Of a stretch of 64,000 nucleotides of DNA, positions 1 through 8,506 are shown piece by piece (the stretch's first letter is position 1; each line of letters starts with the position of its first letter). The stretch spans positions 806,001 through 870,000 of the forward strand of contig NZ_CP049862.1 in assembly GCF_011300875.1 (NCBI RefSeq). The letters run 5' to 3'. The notes below the pieces were generated by a model. It saw only the letters and a program-made list of their open reading frames with translations. It did no database searches and was not told the DNA's origin. Source of the DNA: Sanguibacter sp. HDW7. GTDB taxonomy: Bacteria; Actinomycetota; Actinomycetes; Actinomycetales; Cellulomonadaceae. The position numbers were made by a program, and so were the translations under genes.

Positions 1-872
1 ATGAGGTACGGGATGATGAGCACGGCGGCGATGACGAGCAGGATCGAGCCGACGGCGGCGGAGCTCGCGTAGTCGAAGCTCGCCTTGAGCTGGTACATGT
101 CGATCGCGGGCACCTTGGTCTGGTAGTTCGCGGGCTTCGAGATCGCCATGATGAGGTCGAAGGCCTTGAGCGACATGTGACCGATGATGACCACGGCGGA
201 CAGGGCGACGGGGCCGAGCTGCGGGAAGAGCACGTGGCGGTAGAGCTTCCACTCGGTCGCGCCGTCGACGCGCGCGGCCTCGCGCAGCTCCTCGGGGATG
301 CCGCGGAAGCCGGCGAGGAACAGGGCCATGACGTAGCCCGAGAGCTGCCAGATCGCGGGGATGGCGATGGCCGCGATGCCGACGGAGTTGTTGTTCCACC
401 AGTTGTTCTGGAGGAAGTCGAGCCCGACGATCTGGAAGAGCCGGTTGAGGCCGGACGCCTGCTCGCCCTGGTTGGAGTTGAGGAGCCAGCGCCACACGAC
501 GCCCGAGGCGACGAACGAGACGGCCATGGGGAAGAGGTAGACCGAGCGGAAGAGGCCCTCGAGGCGCATGGGCCGGTCGAGGAGCCAGGCCCAGAGGAAC
601 CCGAAGACCATGGTGCCGACGAGGAAGACGACGGTGTAGAGCAGGAGGTTCTTGAGGGAGTGCTGGAACGAGTCGGACTTCAGCAGCTCGATGTAGTTCG
701 TGAGCCCGACGAACGAGGAGGGCTCGACGCCGGCCGCCTGGGCCGACGTGTGGTTGTCCGTCATGGACGTCTTGATGTTGACGGCGAGGAGGCCGTAGAC
801 GAAGACGCTGAGGAGGACGAGCGTCGGTGAGATGAGCAGGATCGGTGGGAGCCACCGGTTGAGCGTGCGCAC
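1..872 (-). CDS. Sugar ABC transporter permease, CUT1 type (3' end outside window)
   Basis: Membrane subunit of a carbohydrate importer. About 290 codons are visible and the reading frame is still open at base 1, so the C-terminus lies outside. The start is GTG at 872-870, preceded by GGAGG at 886-882. The first helix begins within the first ten residues, and several hydrophobic helices follow. The cytoplasmic EAA loop that contacts the ATPase is clear (EAARVDGATEW, then a conserved Pro), encoded near 250-300. The gene lies downstream of the solute-binding protein on the same strand, separated by a strong hairpin. A second permease is expected beyond the window. Family assignment is firm; the sugar is unknown. 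Confidence 0.9.
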   Translation of the reverse strand, partial: MRTLNRWLPPILLISPTLVLLSVFVYGLLAVNIKTSMTDNHTSAQAAGVEPSSFVGLTNYIELLKSDSFQHSLKNLLLYTVVFLVGTMVFGFLWAWLLDRPMRLEGLFRSVYLFPMAVSFVASGVVWRWLLNSNQGEQASGLNRLFQIVGLDFLQNNWWNNNSVGIAAIAIPAIWQLSGYVMALFLAGFRGIPEELREAARVDGATEWKLYRHVLFPQLGPVALSAVVIIGHMSLKAFDLIMAISKPANYQTKVPAIDMYQLKASFDYASSAAVGSILLVIAAVLIIPYL

Positions 873-945
873 GAGCGTCGCCTCCGTGGTCGGGCTGGGT
901 CGGCCTGGTGGGCCTGGCGGGGCAGGGTGGGCCTGGGGCAGCGGA

Positions 946-984
946 ACGACGGGCGGGACGTGCGGTGCACGCCCCGCCCGTCGT
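946..984 (-). terminator. Intercistronic hairpin between binding protein and permease genes
   Basis: Arms 946-957 and 973-984 pair perfectly over 12 bp. After a one-base mismatch, 959-963 pairs with 967-971 around a 3-base loop. It sits just after the binding-protein stop and before the permease start. Such hairpins often stabilise the upstream mRNA or attenuate readthrough, giving more binding protein than permease. That role here is inference. Confidence 0.7.
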
Positions 985-988
985 GGGG

Positions 989-2266
989 TCAGCCCTTGGC
1001 CGCGGTGGCGAGCTCGGCCTGGAAACCGGCGAGGTCGGTCGCGCCGGTCGTGAACTTGCTCGTGGCCTCGGAGATCTTGTTGAGCCACGCGATGGGGGTC
1101 GCCGCGCCGTGGGCGAGGGACGAGACGATCTTGTCCTTGCCGAACGACGTGATGGCCGTCTGCTGGTACTCGGAGAAGTCCGAGGCCTTGGCGTCGGTGC
1201 GGGCGGGGATGGAGCCCTTGGCCTTGTTGAAGGCCGTCTGGCCGTCGAGCGAGCCGACGGTCTCGAGCCATGCCTTGGCGCCGTCCGGGTGCGGGGCGCC
1301 GACGGGGAGGGTGAAGGAGTCGGCGAGGAAGTCGAAGACGCCGTCCGTTCCGGGCACCGGGAAGTACGTGAAGTCGGTGCCGGCCTTCTTGCCAGCCTCC
1401 TCGAACGCGGCGACGGCCCAGTCGCCCATGACGTTGTACGCGGCCTGGCCGTCCATGACGAGCTGCGTGGCCTCGGGCCAGTCGAGACCGTCACGGTCGG
1501 TGTTCGTGTACGACATGAGCTTCTCGAACGTGCCGAGCGCGCCCGTCACCTCTGCGCCGTCCCATGCGGTCGTGCCGTCCCAGAGGCCGGAGTAGCCGTC
1601 GACGCCGAGCTCGGAGAGGAGGACGGTCTCGAGGAGGTGGACCTGGGTCCACGTCGTCGCGACGGAGAGCGCGGTCTTGCCGGACGCCTTGATCTTGTCC
1701 ATCGCGGCCATCCAGTCCGTGATGTTCGCGTAGGTGGCGGTCGCGTCGAGGCCGGCGCCGGTGACGACGGCGGGGTTGGCCCAGACGACGTTGGCGCGGT
1801 GGATGTTCGACGGGATCGAGTAGATCTTTCCGTCGACCGTGAGGCGGTTGACGAGGTCGGCGGGGAACGCGTCGCGGAGCTTGAACTCGTCGTAGAGGTT
1901 CGAGACGTCCTGGAGCTGGCCGGCCTTGATGTAGTCGGTGAGCTCGGCGCCCGCGTGGGCCTGGAACGTGTCCGGCGGGTTCTTTTGCTGGAGGCGGGTC
2001 TGGAGGAGCTCCTTGGCCGCGGATCCGGCGCCGCCGGCGACGGCGCCGTTGACGAACTTCACGTCGGGGTGCTGGGTGTTGAAGACCTTGACGAGCGCGT
2101 CGAGGCCGAGCTTCTCGGAGCCGGACGCCCACCAGGTGAAGACCTCGACCTCGCTGCCGCCGCCGCTGGCGCCGGGCTTCTTGTCGTCGTCGGAGCAGGC
2201 TGCGAGGGAGAACGTGAGTGCCGTGGCGGCGACCGCCGCGGTGAGGACCTTGCTGACTCTGCGCAT
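989..2266 (-). CDS. Sugar-binding lipoprotein of a CUT1 ABC importer
   Basis: Extracellular solute-binding protein (family 1) that captures a sugar for the downstream permease, 425 residues. It starts at ATG 2266-2264 with AGGAGGT just upstream; an in-frame extension reaching further upstream has no such support. The N-terminus is a lipoprotein signal: basic residues, a hydrophobic stretch and the lipobox L-A-A-C with Cys24. A Lys/Asp/Gly linker follows. The mature part has typical features such as the segments TWWASGSEK and FTYFPVPGTDG. The promoter region faces the divergent ROK regulator, so repression by that regulator is likely but not shown. The substrate cannot be read from sequence. 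Confidence 0.92.
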   Translation of the reverse strand: MRRVSKVLTAAVAATALTFSLAACSDDDKKPGASGGGSEVEVFTWWASGSEKLGLDALVKVFNTQHPDVKFVNGAVAGGAGSAAKELLQTRLQQKNPPDTFQAHAGAELTDYIKAGQLQDVSNLYDEFKLRDAFPADLVNRLTVDGKIYSIPSNIHRANVVWANPAVVTGAGLDATATYANITDWMAAMDKIKASGKTALSVATTWTQVHLLETVLLSELGVDGYSGLWDGTTAWDGAEVTGALGTFEKLMSYTNTDRDGLDWPEATQLVMDGQAAYNVMGDWAVAAFEEAGKKAGTDFTYFPVPGTDGVFDFLADSFTLPVGAPHPDGAKAWLETVGSLDGQTAFNKAKGSIPARTDAKASDFSEYQQTAITSFGKDKIVSSLAHGAATPIAWLNKISEATSKFTTGATDLAGFQAELATAAKG

Positions 2267-2349
2267 GAGGGTGGTGACCTCCTGTGAGTGGCCTCCGGCG
2301 CATCGTCGCGTCGGGTGGGTGCGTCGTCGCGCCCGGGCCGTTGGTCCCA

Positions 2350-2359
2350 AGACAAGTCT
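2350..2359. promoter_or_regulatory. Candidate operator half-site in the divergent region
   Basis: AGACAAGTCT, a palindrome with 4-bp arms and a 2-base centre. It contains the heptamer CAAGTCT, which recurs 24 bases downstream in the second site. It lies between the divergent sugar-binding lipoprotein and ROK genes, where a ROK operator is expected. The evidence is positional plus symmetry only. Confidence 0.35.
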
Positions 2360-2375
2360 CCCTCTCATGTTGGCG

Positions 2376-2386
2376 TCAAGTCTTGA
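2376..2386. promoter_or_regulatory. Candidate operator palindrome in the divergent region
   Basis: TCAAGTCTTGA is a perfect 5-bp inverted repeat with a one-base centre and shares CAAGTCT with the site at 2350. On the minus strand it overlaps TTGACG, a plausible -35 of the binding-protein promoter. On the plus strand it overlaps TTGAAC, a plausible but weak -35 for the ROK gene. Binding here could repress both directions; this is inference. Confidence 0.4.
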
Positions 2387-2505
2387 ACGCAAGGGATGCC
2401 GAATCGTAATCATGGCTTCGGGGTCTGAATGCGGTGGTGGGAGCGACGTCCGCCGCTCTGCGTCGTTCGGAGCAGACAAGAGCGAATGCCGTAAGATCGC
2501 GAGCC

Positions 2506-3684
2506 GTGAGCATCGACCGGCTGACGCCGGGTTCGCAGACTTCACTGCGTGAAGCCAACCGGGCCCGGGTCGTGAACGCGGTCCAGCAGCGCGGCGCCCT
2601 GACCCAGGTCGAGCTGGCTGGCGTCACAGGGCTGTCCCCGGCCACCGTGTCGAACATCGTCAAGGAGCTCACGGCCGCGGGGGTCCTCGCGACCTCCCCG
2701 ACGTCCCGCTCGGGCCGCCGCGCCCTCCAGGTGACGCTCGCCCGCACCCTCGGGCTCGTCGCCGGCGTCCACTTCGGCATCCGCACGCTGCGGGTCGCCC
2801 TCGCCGACAGCTCGGGCCGCACCGTCGCCGAGCAGCGCATGCCGCTCGCTCCCGACCACCGTGCCGACATCGGCCTCGACCGCGTCGCGCTCCTCCTCGA
2901 GGAGATGCTCGAGCAGGTCGACGCGACGCACGACGAGCTCCTGCGCGTCGGCGTGGGAGTCGCCGCCCCGATCGACCCGTCCGACGGCCGCGTGACGACC
3001 CGGGGCCTGCTGCGCGGCTGGGACGGCGTCCGCGTCGCCGACATCCTCGGCGAGCAGCTCGCCGTCCCCATCGACGTCGACAACGACGCGAACCTCGGCG
3101 CCCTCGCCGAGTCGCGCCAGGGCGCTGCGCGCGACTTCCGCGACGTCGTCTACATCCGTGTCTCCAACGGCGTCGGCGCCGGCCTCGTGCTCGGCGGGCG
3201 CGTCCATCACGGTCGCTCGGGAGCCGCGGGGGAGATCGGGCACTCGACGATCGACGAGAACGGACCCGTGTGCCGCTGCGGCAACCGCGGCTGCCTCGAG
3301 ATGTACGTCGCCGCTCCCTCGCTCCTCGCGATGCTCGAGCCGACGCACGGCACGCTCTCCATGCAGGGCGTGCTCGACCGCGCGGCCGCAGGCGACCTCG
3401 GATGCGTGCGTGTCCTCGAGGACTCGGGCCGGCACCTCGGTGTTGCCATCGCGAACCTCTGCAACCTCGTCGACCCCGAGATCGTCGTCGTCGGCGGGCA
3501 GGTCGCCGCTGCGGGCGAGCTCCTCCTCGAACCCCTGCGCGCGTCGCTCGCGCGGCGCGCCGTCCCGTCCGACGAGGGCCCCGTGCCCGTCGTCCCCGCG
3601 GAGTTCGGGGCGCAGTCCGAGCTGCGCGGGGCCGTGCTGCTAGCGCTCGAGAACGTCGAGATCGCGCGGGGAGGAGTGCGATGA
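2506..3684 (+). CDS. ROK-family transcriptional repressor
   Basis: Sugar-responsive regulator of the NagC/XylR type, 392 residues, the usual length. The chosen start is GTG 2506, giving a short head before PGSQTSLREANRARVV, the conserved beginning of actinobacterial ROK repressors; an in-frame extension to 2434 exists. A winged helix-turn-helix follows (LTQVELAGVTGLSPATVSN). The sugar-kinase-like half carries the ROK zinc motif C-R-C-G-N-R-G-C-L-E after GEIGH. The stop overlaps the next start (ATGA), so it is translated with the xylFGH-like genes, and it diverges from the other sugar importer. It probably controls both. The effector sugar is unknown. Confidence 0.92.
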   Translation: MSIDRLTPGSQTSLREANRARVVNAVQQRGALTQVELAGVTGLSPATVSNIVKELTAAGVLATSPTSRSGRRALQVTLARTLGLVAGVHFGIRTLRVALADSSGRTVAEQRMPLAPDHRADIGLDRVALLLEEMLEQVDATHDELLRVGVGVAAPIDPSDGRVTTRGLLRGWDGVRVADILGEQLAVPIDVDNDANLGALAESRQGAARDFRDVVYIRVSNGVGAGLVLGGRVHHGRSGAAGEIGHSTIDENGPVCRCGNRGCLEMYVAAPSLLAMLEPTHGTLSMQGVLDRAAAGDLGCVRVLEDSGRHLGVAIANLCNLVDPEIVVVGGQVAAAGELLLEPLRASLARRAVPSDEGPVPVVPAEFGAQSELRGAVLLALENVEIARGGVR

Positions 3685-4772
3685 TCCGCGCCACCCGTCG
3701 AGCCTCGCGCGTCCGTGCGCTGCTCGGCGTCGTCGCAGCGCTCGCCGCCACGACGCTCGCGCTCGGAGGCTGCGCCCCCGCCGAGGAGGGCGCGACCATC
3801 GTGTTCCTCATGCCCGACGCGACGACGGAGCGTTGGGAGAGCATCGACCGCACGACGATGGAGCACGTCGTCGAGCAGCGCTGCGCGACGTGCACGTTCC
3901 GCTACGCCAACGCGCGTGAGGACTCGCTCACGCAGCGCGAGCAGGCGGAGTCGTTCCTCGCCGACGGCGCCGACGTCCTCGTCCTCACCGCGGTCGACGG
4001 TGCGAGCGCGCTCTCGATCGTCGCCGAGGCGACGTCGCGCGGCGTGCCCGTCATCGCCTACGACCGCTTTCTCGCGTCCCCGGACGTCGCGTTCTACGTG
4101 TCGTTCGACCCGCGCCGCGTCGGCCGCATCCAGGGCGACGCGCTCGTCGCGGAGCTCGCCGAGCGCGGGGAGCCCGACGGTGGGATTCTCCTCGTCGGGG
4201 GTGCCGCGACCGACCCGAACGCCGTCAACATGCGCGCGGGCCTCGACGCCGCGCTCTCCGGCACGCACCACCGCGTCCTCGCCGAGACCGACGTACCCGG
4301 CTGGAGCCCCGACCTCGCGCGAGACTGGGTCGCCGACCAGCTCGCGCGCGTCGGCACCGAGAACGTCGCAGGTGTGTGGGCGGCGAACGACGCCCTCGCG
4401 GCCGGCGCGATCTCGGCGCTGCTCGCCGCGGGCGCCGACCCGCTTCCCGTCGTCACCGGGCAGGACGCCGAGCTCTCCGCCGTCCAGCGCATCGTCGCAG
4501 GTCAGCAGACCATGACGGTGTACAAGGCGATCGCCCAGCAGGCCCGGACGGCCGCAGAGATCGCGGTGCTCATCTCGCGCGGGGACTCGCCCGTCGCGCC
4601 GAGCCGCGTCGACGGTGTCCCCGCGGTGCTGCTCACCCCGACGGGCGTAGGCCGCGACGCCATCGCCAGCGTTCTCGTCGGCGGCGGCGTCCTTGCCGTC
4701 GACGACATCTGCACCCCTACCTTCGCCCTGGCCTGCACCGACGCAGGCCTCCTGCCGAGGAGCAACCCATGA
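3681..4772 (+). CDS. Sugar-binding lipoprotein, XylF/RbsB type
   Basis: Periplasmic-binding-protein-like receptor (type 1 fold) for a ribose/xylose-class importer, 363 residues. ATG 3681 overlaps the ROK stop. A lipoprotein signal ends at the lipobox L-G-G-C with Cys31. The mature protein begins with the typical strand ATIVFLMPD and shows a hinge-type pattern (DVLVLTAVDG, GVPVIAYDR) and VWAANDALAAG, all characteristic of xylose-binding XylF relatives. The stop overlaps the ATPase start. The XylF-like motifs favour a pentose or related sugar, but the ligand is not proven. Confidence 0.88.
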   Translation: MIRATRRASRVRALLGVVAALAATTLALGGCAPAEEGATIVFLMPDATTERWESIDRTTMEHVVEQRCATCTFRYANAREDSLTQREQAESFLADGADVLVLTAVDGASALSIVAEATSRGVPVIAYDRFLASPDVAFYVSFDPRRVGRIQGDALVAELAERGEPDGGILLVGGAATDPNAVNMRAGLDAALSGTHHRVLAETDVPGWSPDLARDWVADQLARVGTENVAGVWAANDALAAGAISALLAAGADPLPVVTGQDAELSAVQRIVAGQQTMTVYKAIAQQARTAAEIAVLISRGDSPVAPSRVDGVPAVLLTPTGVGRDAIASVLVGGGVLAVDDICTPTFALACTDAGLLPRSNP

Positions 4773-5614
4773 CCCGTGCCCCCGTCCTCGCCCTGCGAGG
4801 CGTGTCCAAGACGTTCGGGGCGGTGCGCGCTCTCGTCGATGTCGACCTCGCCGTGCACCCCGGGGAGGTGCTCGCCGTCGTCGGCGACAACGGTGCGGGC
4901 AAGTCGACCGTCGTGAAGATCCTCGCGGGCGTCCTCGGCCCCGACACGGGCACCGTCGAGCTCGACGGCCACCCCGTCGCGTTCTCCACGCCGGGCGCCG
5001 CGCGTGCCGCGTGCGTCGCCGCCGTCTTCCAGGACCTCGCGCTGTGCGACAACCTCGATGTCGTCGAGAACATCTTCCTCGGCCACGAGGTCCTCCAGCC
5101 GCCTCGCCGCCCCGGCGCGCTCCTCGACGAGGTCGAGATGGAGCGCCTCGCGTGGGAGCTGCTCGGCGAGCTCGCCGTGCGGCTGCCCTCGGTGCGCGTC
5201 CCCGTCGGGACGCTCTCGGGCGGGCAGCGCCAGGCCGTCGCCATCCTGCGGGCGCTCCACGGCACGCCGCGCGTCGTGCTGCTCGACGAGCCGACGTCGG
5301 CGCTCGGTGTCGCGCAGACCGCCGAGGTCCTCACGCTCGTCGAGCGCCTGCGCGACCGCGGGCTCGGCGTCGTCCTCGTCTCGAACTCCATGGCCGACGT
5401 CCACGCGGTTGCCGACCGCATCGCGGTCCTGCGCCTCGGTCGGCACGCCGTGACGTTCGACGCGCGCACGACGAGCTACGAGGACCTCCTCGCCGCGGTG
5501 ACCGGCGCGCGGCGCCCGCTGCCGTCGTCGGTCACGGCGCCGTCGGACACCGTGCCGCGTGGGGTGGACCGCACCGCGGACGCGAGCACGGGCGCGCCGG
5601 AGGCTGCCCGATGA
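4769..5614 (+). CDS. Sugar ABC transporter ATP-binding protein, single-domain XylG/FrcA-like
   Basis: ATPase of the same importer, 281 residues with one nucleotide-binding domain, as in FrcA rather than the two-domain XylG/RbsA (about 500). Walker A is G-D-N-G-A-G-K-S at residues 39-46, the signature LSGGQRQ lies near 148, and Walker B LLDEPTSALG near 170. In the H-loop, where the family has Ser-His, the sequence reads V-S-N-S-M: the switch histidine is Asn206 (codon 5384-5386). This may lower ATPase activity or be compensated. Start and stop overlap both neighbours (ATGA). The C-terminal tail after about residue 245 is low-complexity. Confidence 0.88.
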   Translation: MTRAPVLALRGVSKTFGAVRALVDVDLAVHPGEVLAVVGDNGAGKSTVVKILAGVLGPDTGTVELDGHPVAFSTPGAARAACVAAVFQDLALCDNLDVVENIFLGHEVLQPPRRPGALLDEVEMERLAWELLGELAVRLPSVRVPVGTLSGGQRQAVAILRALHGTPRVVLLDEPTSALGVAQTAEVLTLVERLRDRGLGVVLVSNSMADVHAVADRIAVLRLGRHAVTFDARTTSYEDLLAAVTGARRPLPSSVTAPSDTVPRGVDRTADASTGAPEAAR

Positions 5615-6780
5615 CCGGTCTCGACCTCTCCCGCCTGCGCGCGCTCGCGGGGCGCCGCGCAGCCGGCGGCCTCGCCGCGCTCGCGGTTGTGTGGATCGTC
5701 CTCGGGATCACGACGCCGCGGTTCCTCTCGTCCGACAACCTCGTCAACGTCACGCAGCAGTCGGCGATCACCGGCATGCTCACCCTCGGCGTCGTGCTCG
5801 TCATGCTCATCGGCCACCTCGACATCTCTGTCGGCGCGGTGTCGGGTCTCGGGTCGGCGACGGTCGCCGTCGCCGTCGTCCAGCACGGGGTGCCCGAGGT
5901 TCTCGCGATCGGTCTCGCGATCCTCACCGGTGTCGTCCTCGGCCTCGCGTACGGGTTGCTCAGCACGCGTCTGCGGCTGCCCGGCTTCGTCCTCACGCTC
6001 GCCGGGCTGCTCGTCGCGCTCGGGCTCCAGCTCCAGGTGCTGGGCCGAACGGGCGCGGTCAACCTGCCGTTCGAGACGAGCCTCGTGAGGTTCGCGCAGC
6101 AGGCCTACGTGCCGACGCCGGTCGCGCTCGGCGTGAGCGTGCTCGTCGTGCTCGGCGTCGGGGCGCTCGGCGTCCACGAGCGTCGCCGCCGCGACCGCGC
6201 GGGGCTGGCTGCGGAGACGTGGGTGCGCCTCGGCGTCCGGACGGGCCTGCTCGCGGCGCTGCTGCTCGGCGGGACCCTCTACCTCTCGACCGCGCGTGGC
6301 GTCGGCTGGATGTTCGCGCTGTTCCTCGGCGTCGTCACCGTGCTCGACGTCTGCCTGCGCCGCACCCGGTGGGGCCGGCACGTCCGCGCGATCGGCGGCA
6401 GCGCCGAGTCGGCACGACGTGCGGGCCTGGGCGTCGACCGCACCGTCATCTCCGTCTATGTCCTGTGCTCGTCGCTCGCAGCCTTCGGCGGCGTCCTCGC
6501 CGCGGGCCGCCTCGCGGCCGCCAACCAGGGGACCGGGGGCGCCGAGCTGAGCCTCACCGCGATCGCCGCCGCCCTCATCGGGGGCGTGAGCCTTTACGGC
6601 GGGCGCGGCAGCGCGTGGTCCGCGGTGCTCGGCGTCGCGGTCGTCCAGTCGATCTCGTCGGGCCTCGCGATGCTCGGCGCGGAGTCGTCGGTGCGCTACC
6701 TCATCCTCGGCGTCGTCCTCGTCGTCGCGGTCGCGATCGACGCGACGGGCAAGCGCGAGGCGGGCCGGGGACGCGTGTAG
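5611..6780 (+). CDS. Sugar ABC transporter permease, XylH/RbsC type
   Basis: Membrane subunit of the ribose/xylose-class importer, 389 residues, the normal length. ATG 5611 overlaps the ATPase stop. There are about ten hydrophobic segments. Family hallmarks are the stretch LIGHLDISVGAVSGLG after the second helix (the BPD_transp_2 signature), LRLPGFVLTLAG, and near the end AAALIGGVSLYGGRGS. Last gene of the ROK operon, with a strong hairpin just after the stop. Confidence 0.92.
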   Translation: MTGLDLSRLRALAGRRAAGGLAALAVVWIVLGITTPRFLSSDNLVNVTQQSAITGMLTLGVVLVMLIGHLDISVGAVSGLGSATVAVAVVQHGVPEVLAIGLAILTGVVLGLAYGLLSTRLRLPGFVLTLAGLLVALGLQLQVLGRTGAVNLPFETSLVRFAQQAYVPTPVALGVSVLVVLGVGALGVHERRRRDRAGLAAETWVRLGVRTGLLAALLLGGTLYLSTARGVGWMFALFLGVVTVLDVCLRRTRWGRHVRAIGGSAESARRAGLGVDRTVISVYVLCSSLAAFGGVLAAGRLAAANQGTGGAELSLTAIAAALIGGVSLYGGRGSAWSAVLGVAVVQSISSGLAMLGAESSVRYLILGVVLVVAVAIDATGKREAGRGRV

Positions 6781-6802
6781 CCGGGACCCGTGGGCCCACG
6801 GT

Positions 6803-6830
6803 GGGGCCGGGGCGCGGACGCCCCGGCCCC
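6803..6830. terminator. Terminator hairpin between convergent genes
   Basis: Perfect 12-bp GC stem, arms 6803-6814 and 6819-6830, loop CGGA, no T-tract. It lies between the permease stop and the end of purU, so it can serve both strands. Confidence 0.8.
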
Positions 6831-6833
6831 GTG

Positions 6834-7724
6834 TCAGCGGAAGATGACCGTGCGGTGCCCGTTGAGGAGCACGCGGTGCTCGGAGTGCCAGCGCACGGCG
6901 CGCGCGAGGACGCGTCGCTCGACGTCCTGGCCGAGCGCGACGAGCTGCTCGGTCGAGCTCGCGTGGTCGACACGCTCGACGTCCTGCTCGATGATCGGGC
7001 CCTCGTCGAGGTCGCCCGTGACGTAGTGGCTCGTCGCGCCGATGAGCTTGACGCCGCGCGCGTGCGCCTGGTGGTACGGCTTGGCGCCCTTGAACGACGG
7101 CAGGAACGAGTGGTGGATGTTGATGACGCGGCCGGCGAGGTGGCGGCAGAGGTCGTCGGACAGCACCTGCATGTAGCGGGCGAGGACGACGAGCTCGACG
7201 TCGAGCTCGTCGACGAGGCGCAGCAGCGCGGCCTCGGCCTCCGCCTTCGTCTCCTTCGTCACGGGCACGTGGTGGAAGGTCTTGTCGTAGAACTCGGCGA
7301 GCGGCGCGAGGTCGGGGTGGTTGCCGACGACGCCGACGACGTCGATCTCGAGGCCCTCCGCGCGCTCGCGGAAGAGCAGGTCGTTGAGGCAGTGCGCGGC
7401 CTTGGAGACGAGCACGAGCGTGCGGACCGGACGTCCGACGACGTCGAGCGACCACGTCATGCCGAAGCGCTCCGCGAGGTCGGCGACAGCCGCCTTGAGG
7501 ACGGCCTCGTCGGCCGTGGTGCGCACCTGGACGCGCATGAAGAAGCGGTCGGTCTCCGGGTCGCCGTACTGCTGCGACTCGGTGATGTTGCCGCCGTGCT
7601 CCGCAAGCAGCCCCGAGACCGCGTGGACGATGCCCGGGCGGTCGGGGCAGGAGAGGGTGAGGACCCAGTGCGTCGGGTCGGGCGCGGGCGTCGCGCCGAG
7701 GGCGCTGGAGGCGGCGGTGGTCAC
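6834..7724 (-). CDS. purU: Formyltetrahydrofolate deformylase
   Basis: Hydrolyses 10-formyl-THF to THF and formate, balancing one-carbon units. 296 residues, normal for PurU. The start is GTG 7724-7722; the homologous region begins shortly after it at HWVLTLSCPDRPGIV, an N-terminal ACT domain (about residues 17-90). The C-terminal formyltransferase-like domain carries NIHHSFLPSFKGAKPY and later GDLDEGPIIEQ, holding the Asn/His/Asp catalytic residues. Divergent from the GNAT gene. It belongs to the same pathway as glyA and folD further right, but no riboswitch is seen before it. Confidence 0.95.
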   Translation of the reverse strand: MTTAASSALGATPAPDPTHWVLTLSCPDRPGIVHAVSGLLAEHGGNITESQQYGDPETDRFFMRVQVRTTADEAVLKAAVADLAERFGMTWSLDVVGRPVRTLVLVSKAAHCLNDLLFRERAEGLEIDVVGVVGNHPDLAPLAEFYDKTFHHVPVTKETKAEAEAALLRLVDELDVELVVLARYMQVLSDDLCRHLAGRVINIHHSFLPSFKGAKPYHQAHARGVKLIGATSHYVTGDLDEGPIIEQDVERVDHASSTEQLVALGQDVERRVLARAVRWHSEHRVLLNGHRTVIFR

Positions 7725-7842
7725 GGGCCGAGGGTAGTCCAACAGCCGCAGCAGCGGCACGGATGGGCACCAGCCGGACGCGAGGCGCGACGCGTCGTGG
7801 ACGACACGTGCGACGCTCACCATCACCTGACACCATGGGGCC

Positions 7843-8331
7843 ATGAACGACGCCCTCCGCATCGGTCCCGTCACCCTCGAGCACGCCGGCGAGCTCCTCA
7901 CGCTGCGGCGTGCCGCGTTCGTCACGGAGGCGCAGACGTACGACGACCCGTTCATCCCGCCGCTCACGCAGACGCTGCCCGAGCTCCGCGCGGACCTCGA
8001 GGCCGAGGGCGTCATCACGCTCGGCGCGTGGGACGGTCCGCGGCTCATCGGCTCGGTGCGCGTCGAGCTCGAGGGTTCGAAGGCGACGCTCGGCCGGCTT
8101 GCCGTCGCCCCGGACCGTCAGGGCGAGGGCATCGGCACGCAGATGATGCTCACCGTCGCGCCCATGCTGCCCGACGAGACCGAGGAGATCTGGGTCTTCA
8201 CGGGCCGCGACTCCAAGCAGAACCTCGCGATGTACCAGAACCAGGGCTACGAGCACCAGTTCGACGAGACCGTCGGCGACCTCACGTACGCCTACCTGCG
8301 CCGCATCCTCGGGGAGGACGTCGAGGGCTGA
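7843..8331 (+). CDS. GNAT-family N-acetyltransferase
   Basis: Acetyl-CoA-dependent acyltransferase of unknown substrate, 162 residues, a single GNAT domain. The acetyl-CoA-binding motif is clear: RLAVAPDRQGEGIGTQMM (Q-x-x-G-x-G type) around residues 85-102. A later NLAMYQNQGYEHQ is the usual GNAT C-terminal motif. Alone between divergent purU and the accessory island. Confidence 0.88.
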   Translation: MNDALRIGPVTLEHAGELLTLRRAAFVTEAQTYDDPFIPPLTQTLPELRADLEAEGVITLGAWDGPRLIGSVRVELEGSKATLGRLAVAPDRQGEGIGTQMMLTVAPMLPDETEEIWVFTGRDSKQNLAMYQNQGYEHQFDETVGDLTYAYLRRILGEDVEG

Positions 8332-8506
8332 GGTCCTCGCGGGGTGTCTGCTTCACGCACCTGCGGACGGTCGTGTTTGCGGACCGGCTCCGGTCACGCG
8401 CGACGCTCGGGAGTTCGGTCGGCGGGCGCTCGAAGCGGTAGCTGACGTTCACGTCACCGAGCAGCAGTCCCGAATGAGCTTTCGCGTCATGCGCGAGGAG
8501 GTGGGT

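Noticed and set aside
5476-8256. A 926-codon minus-strand open frame
   Set aside because: It crosses the xylH and GNAT genes in antisense and runs out of frame over purU; the composition is typical of shadow frames.
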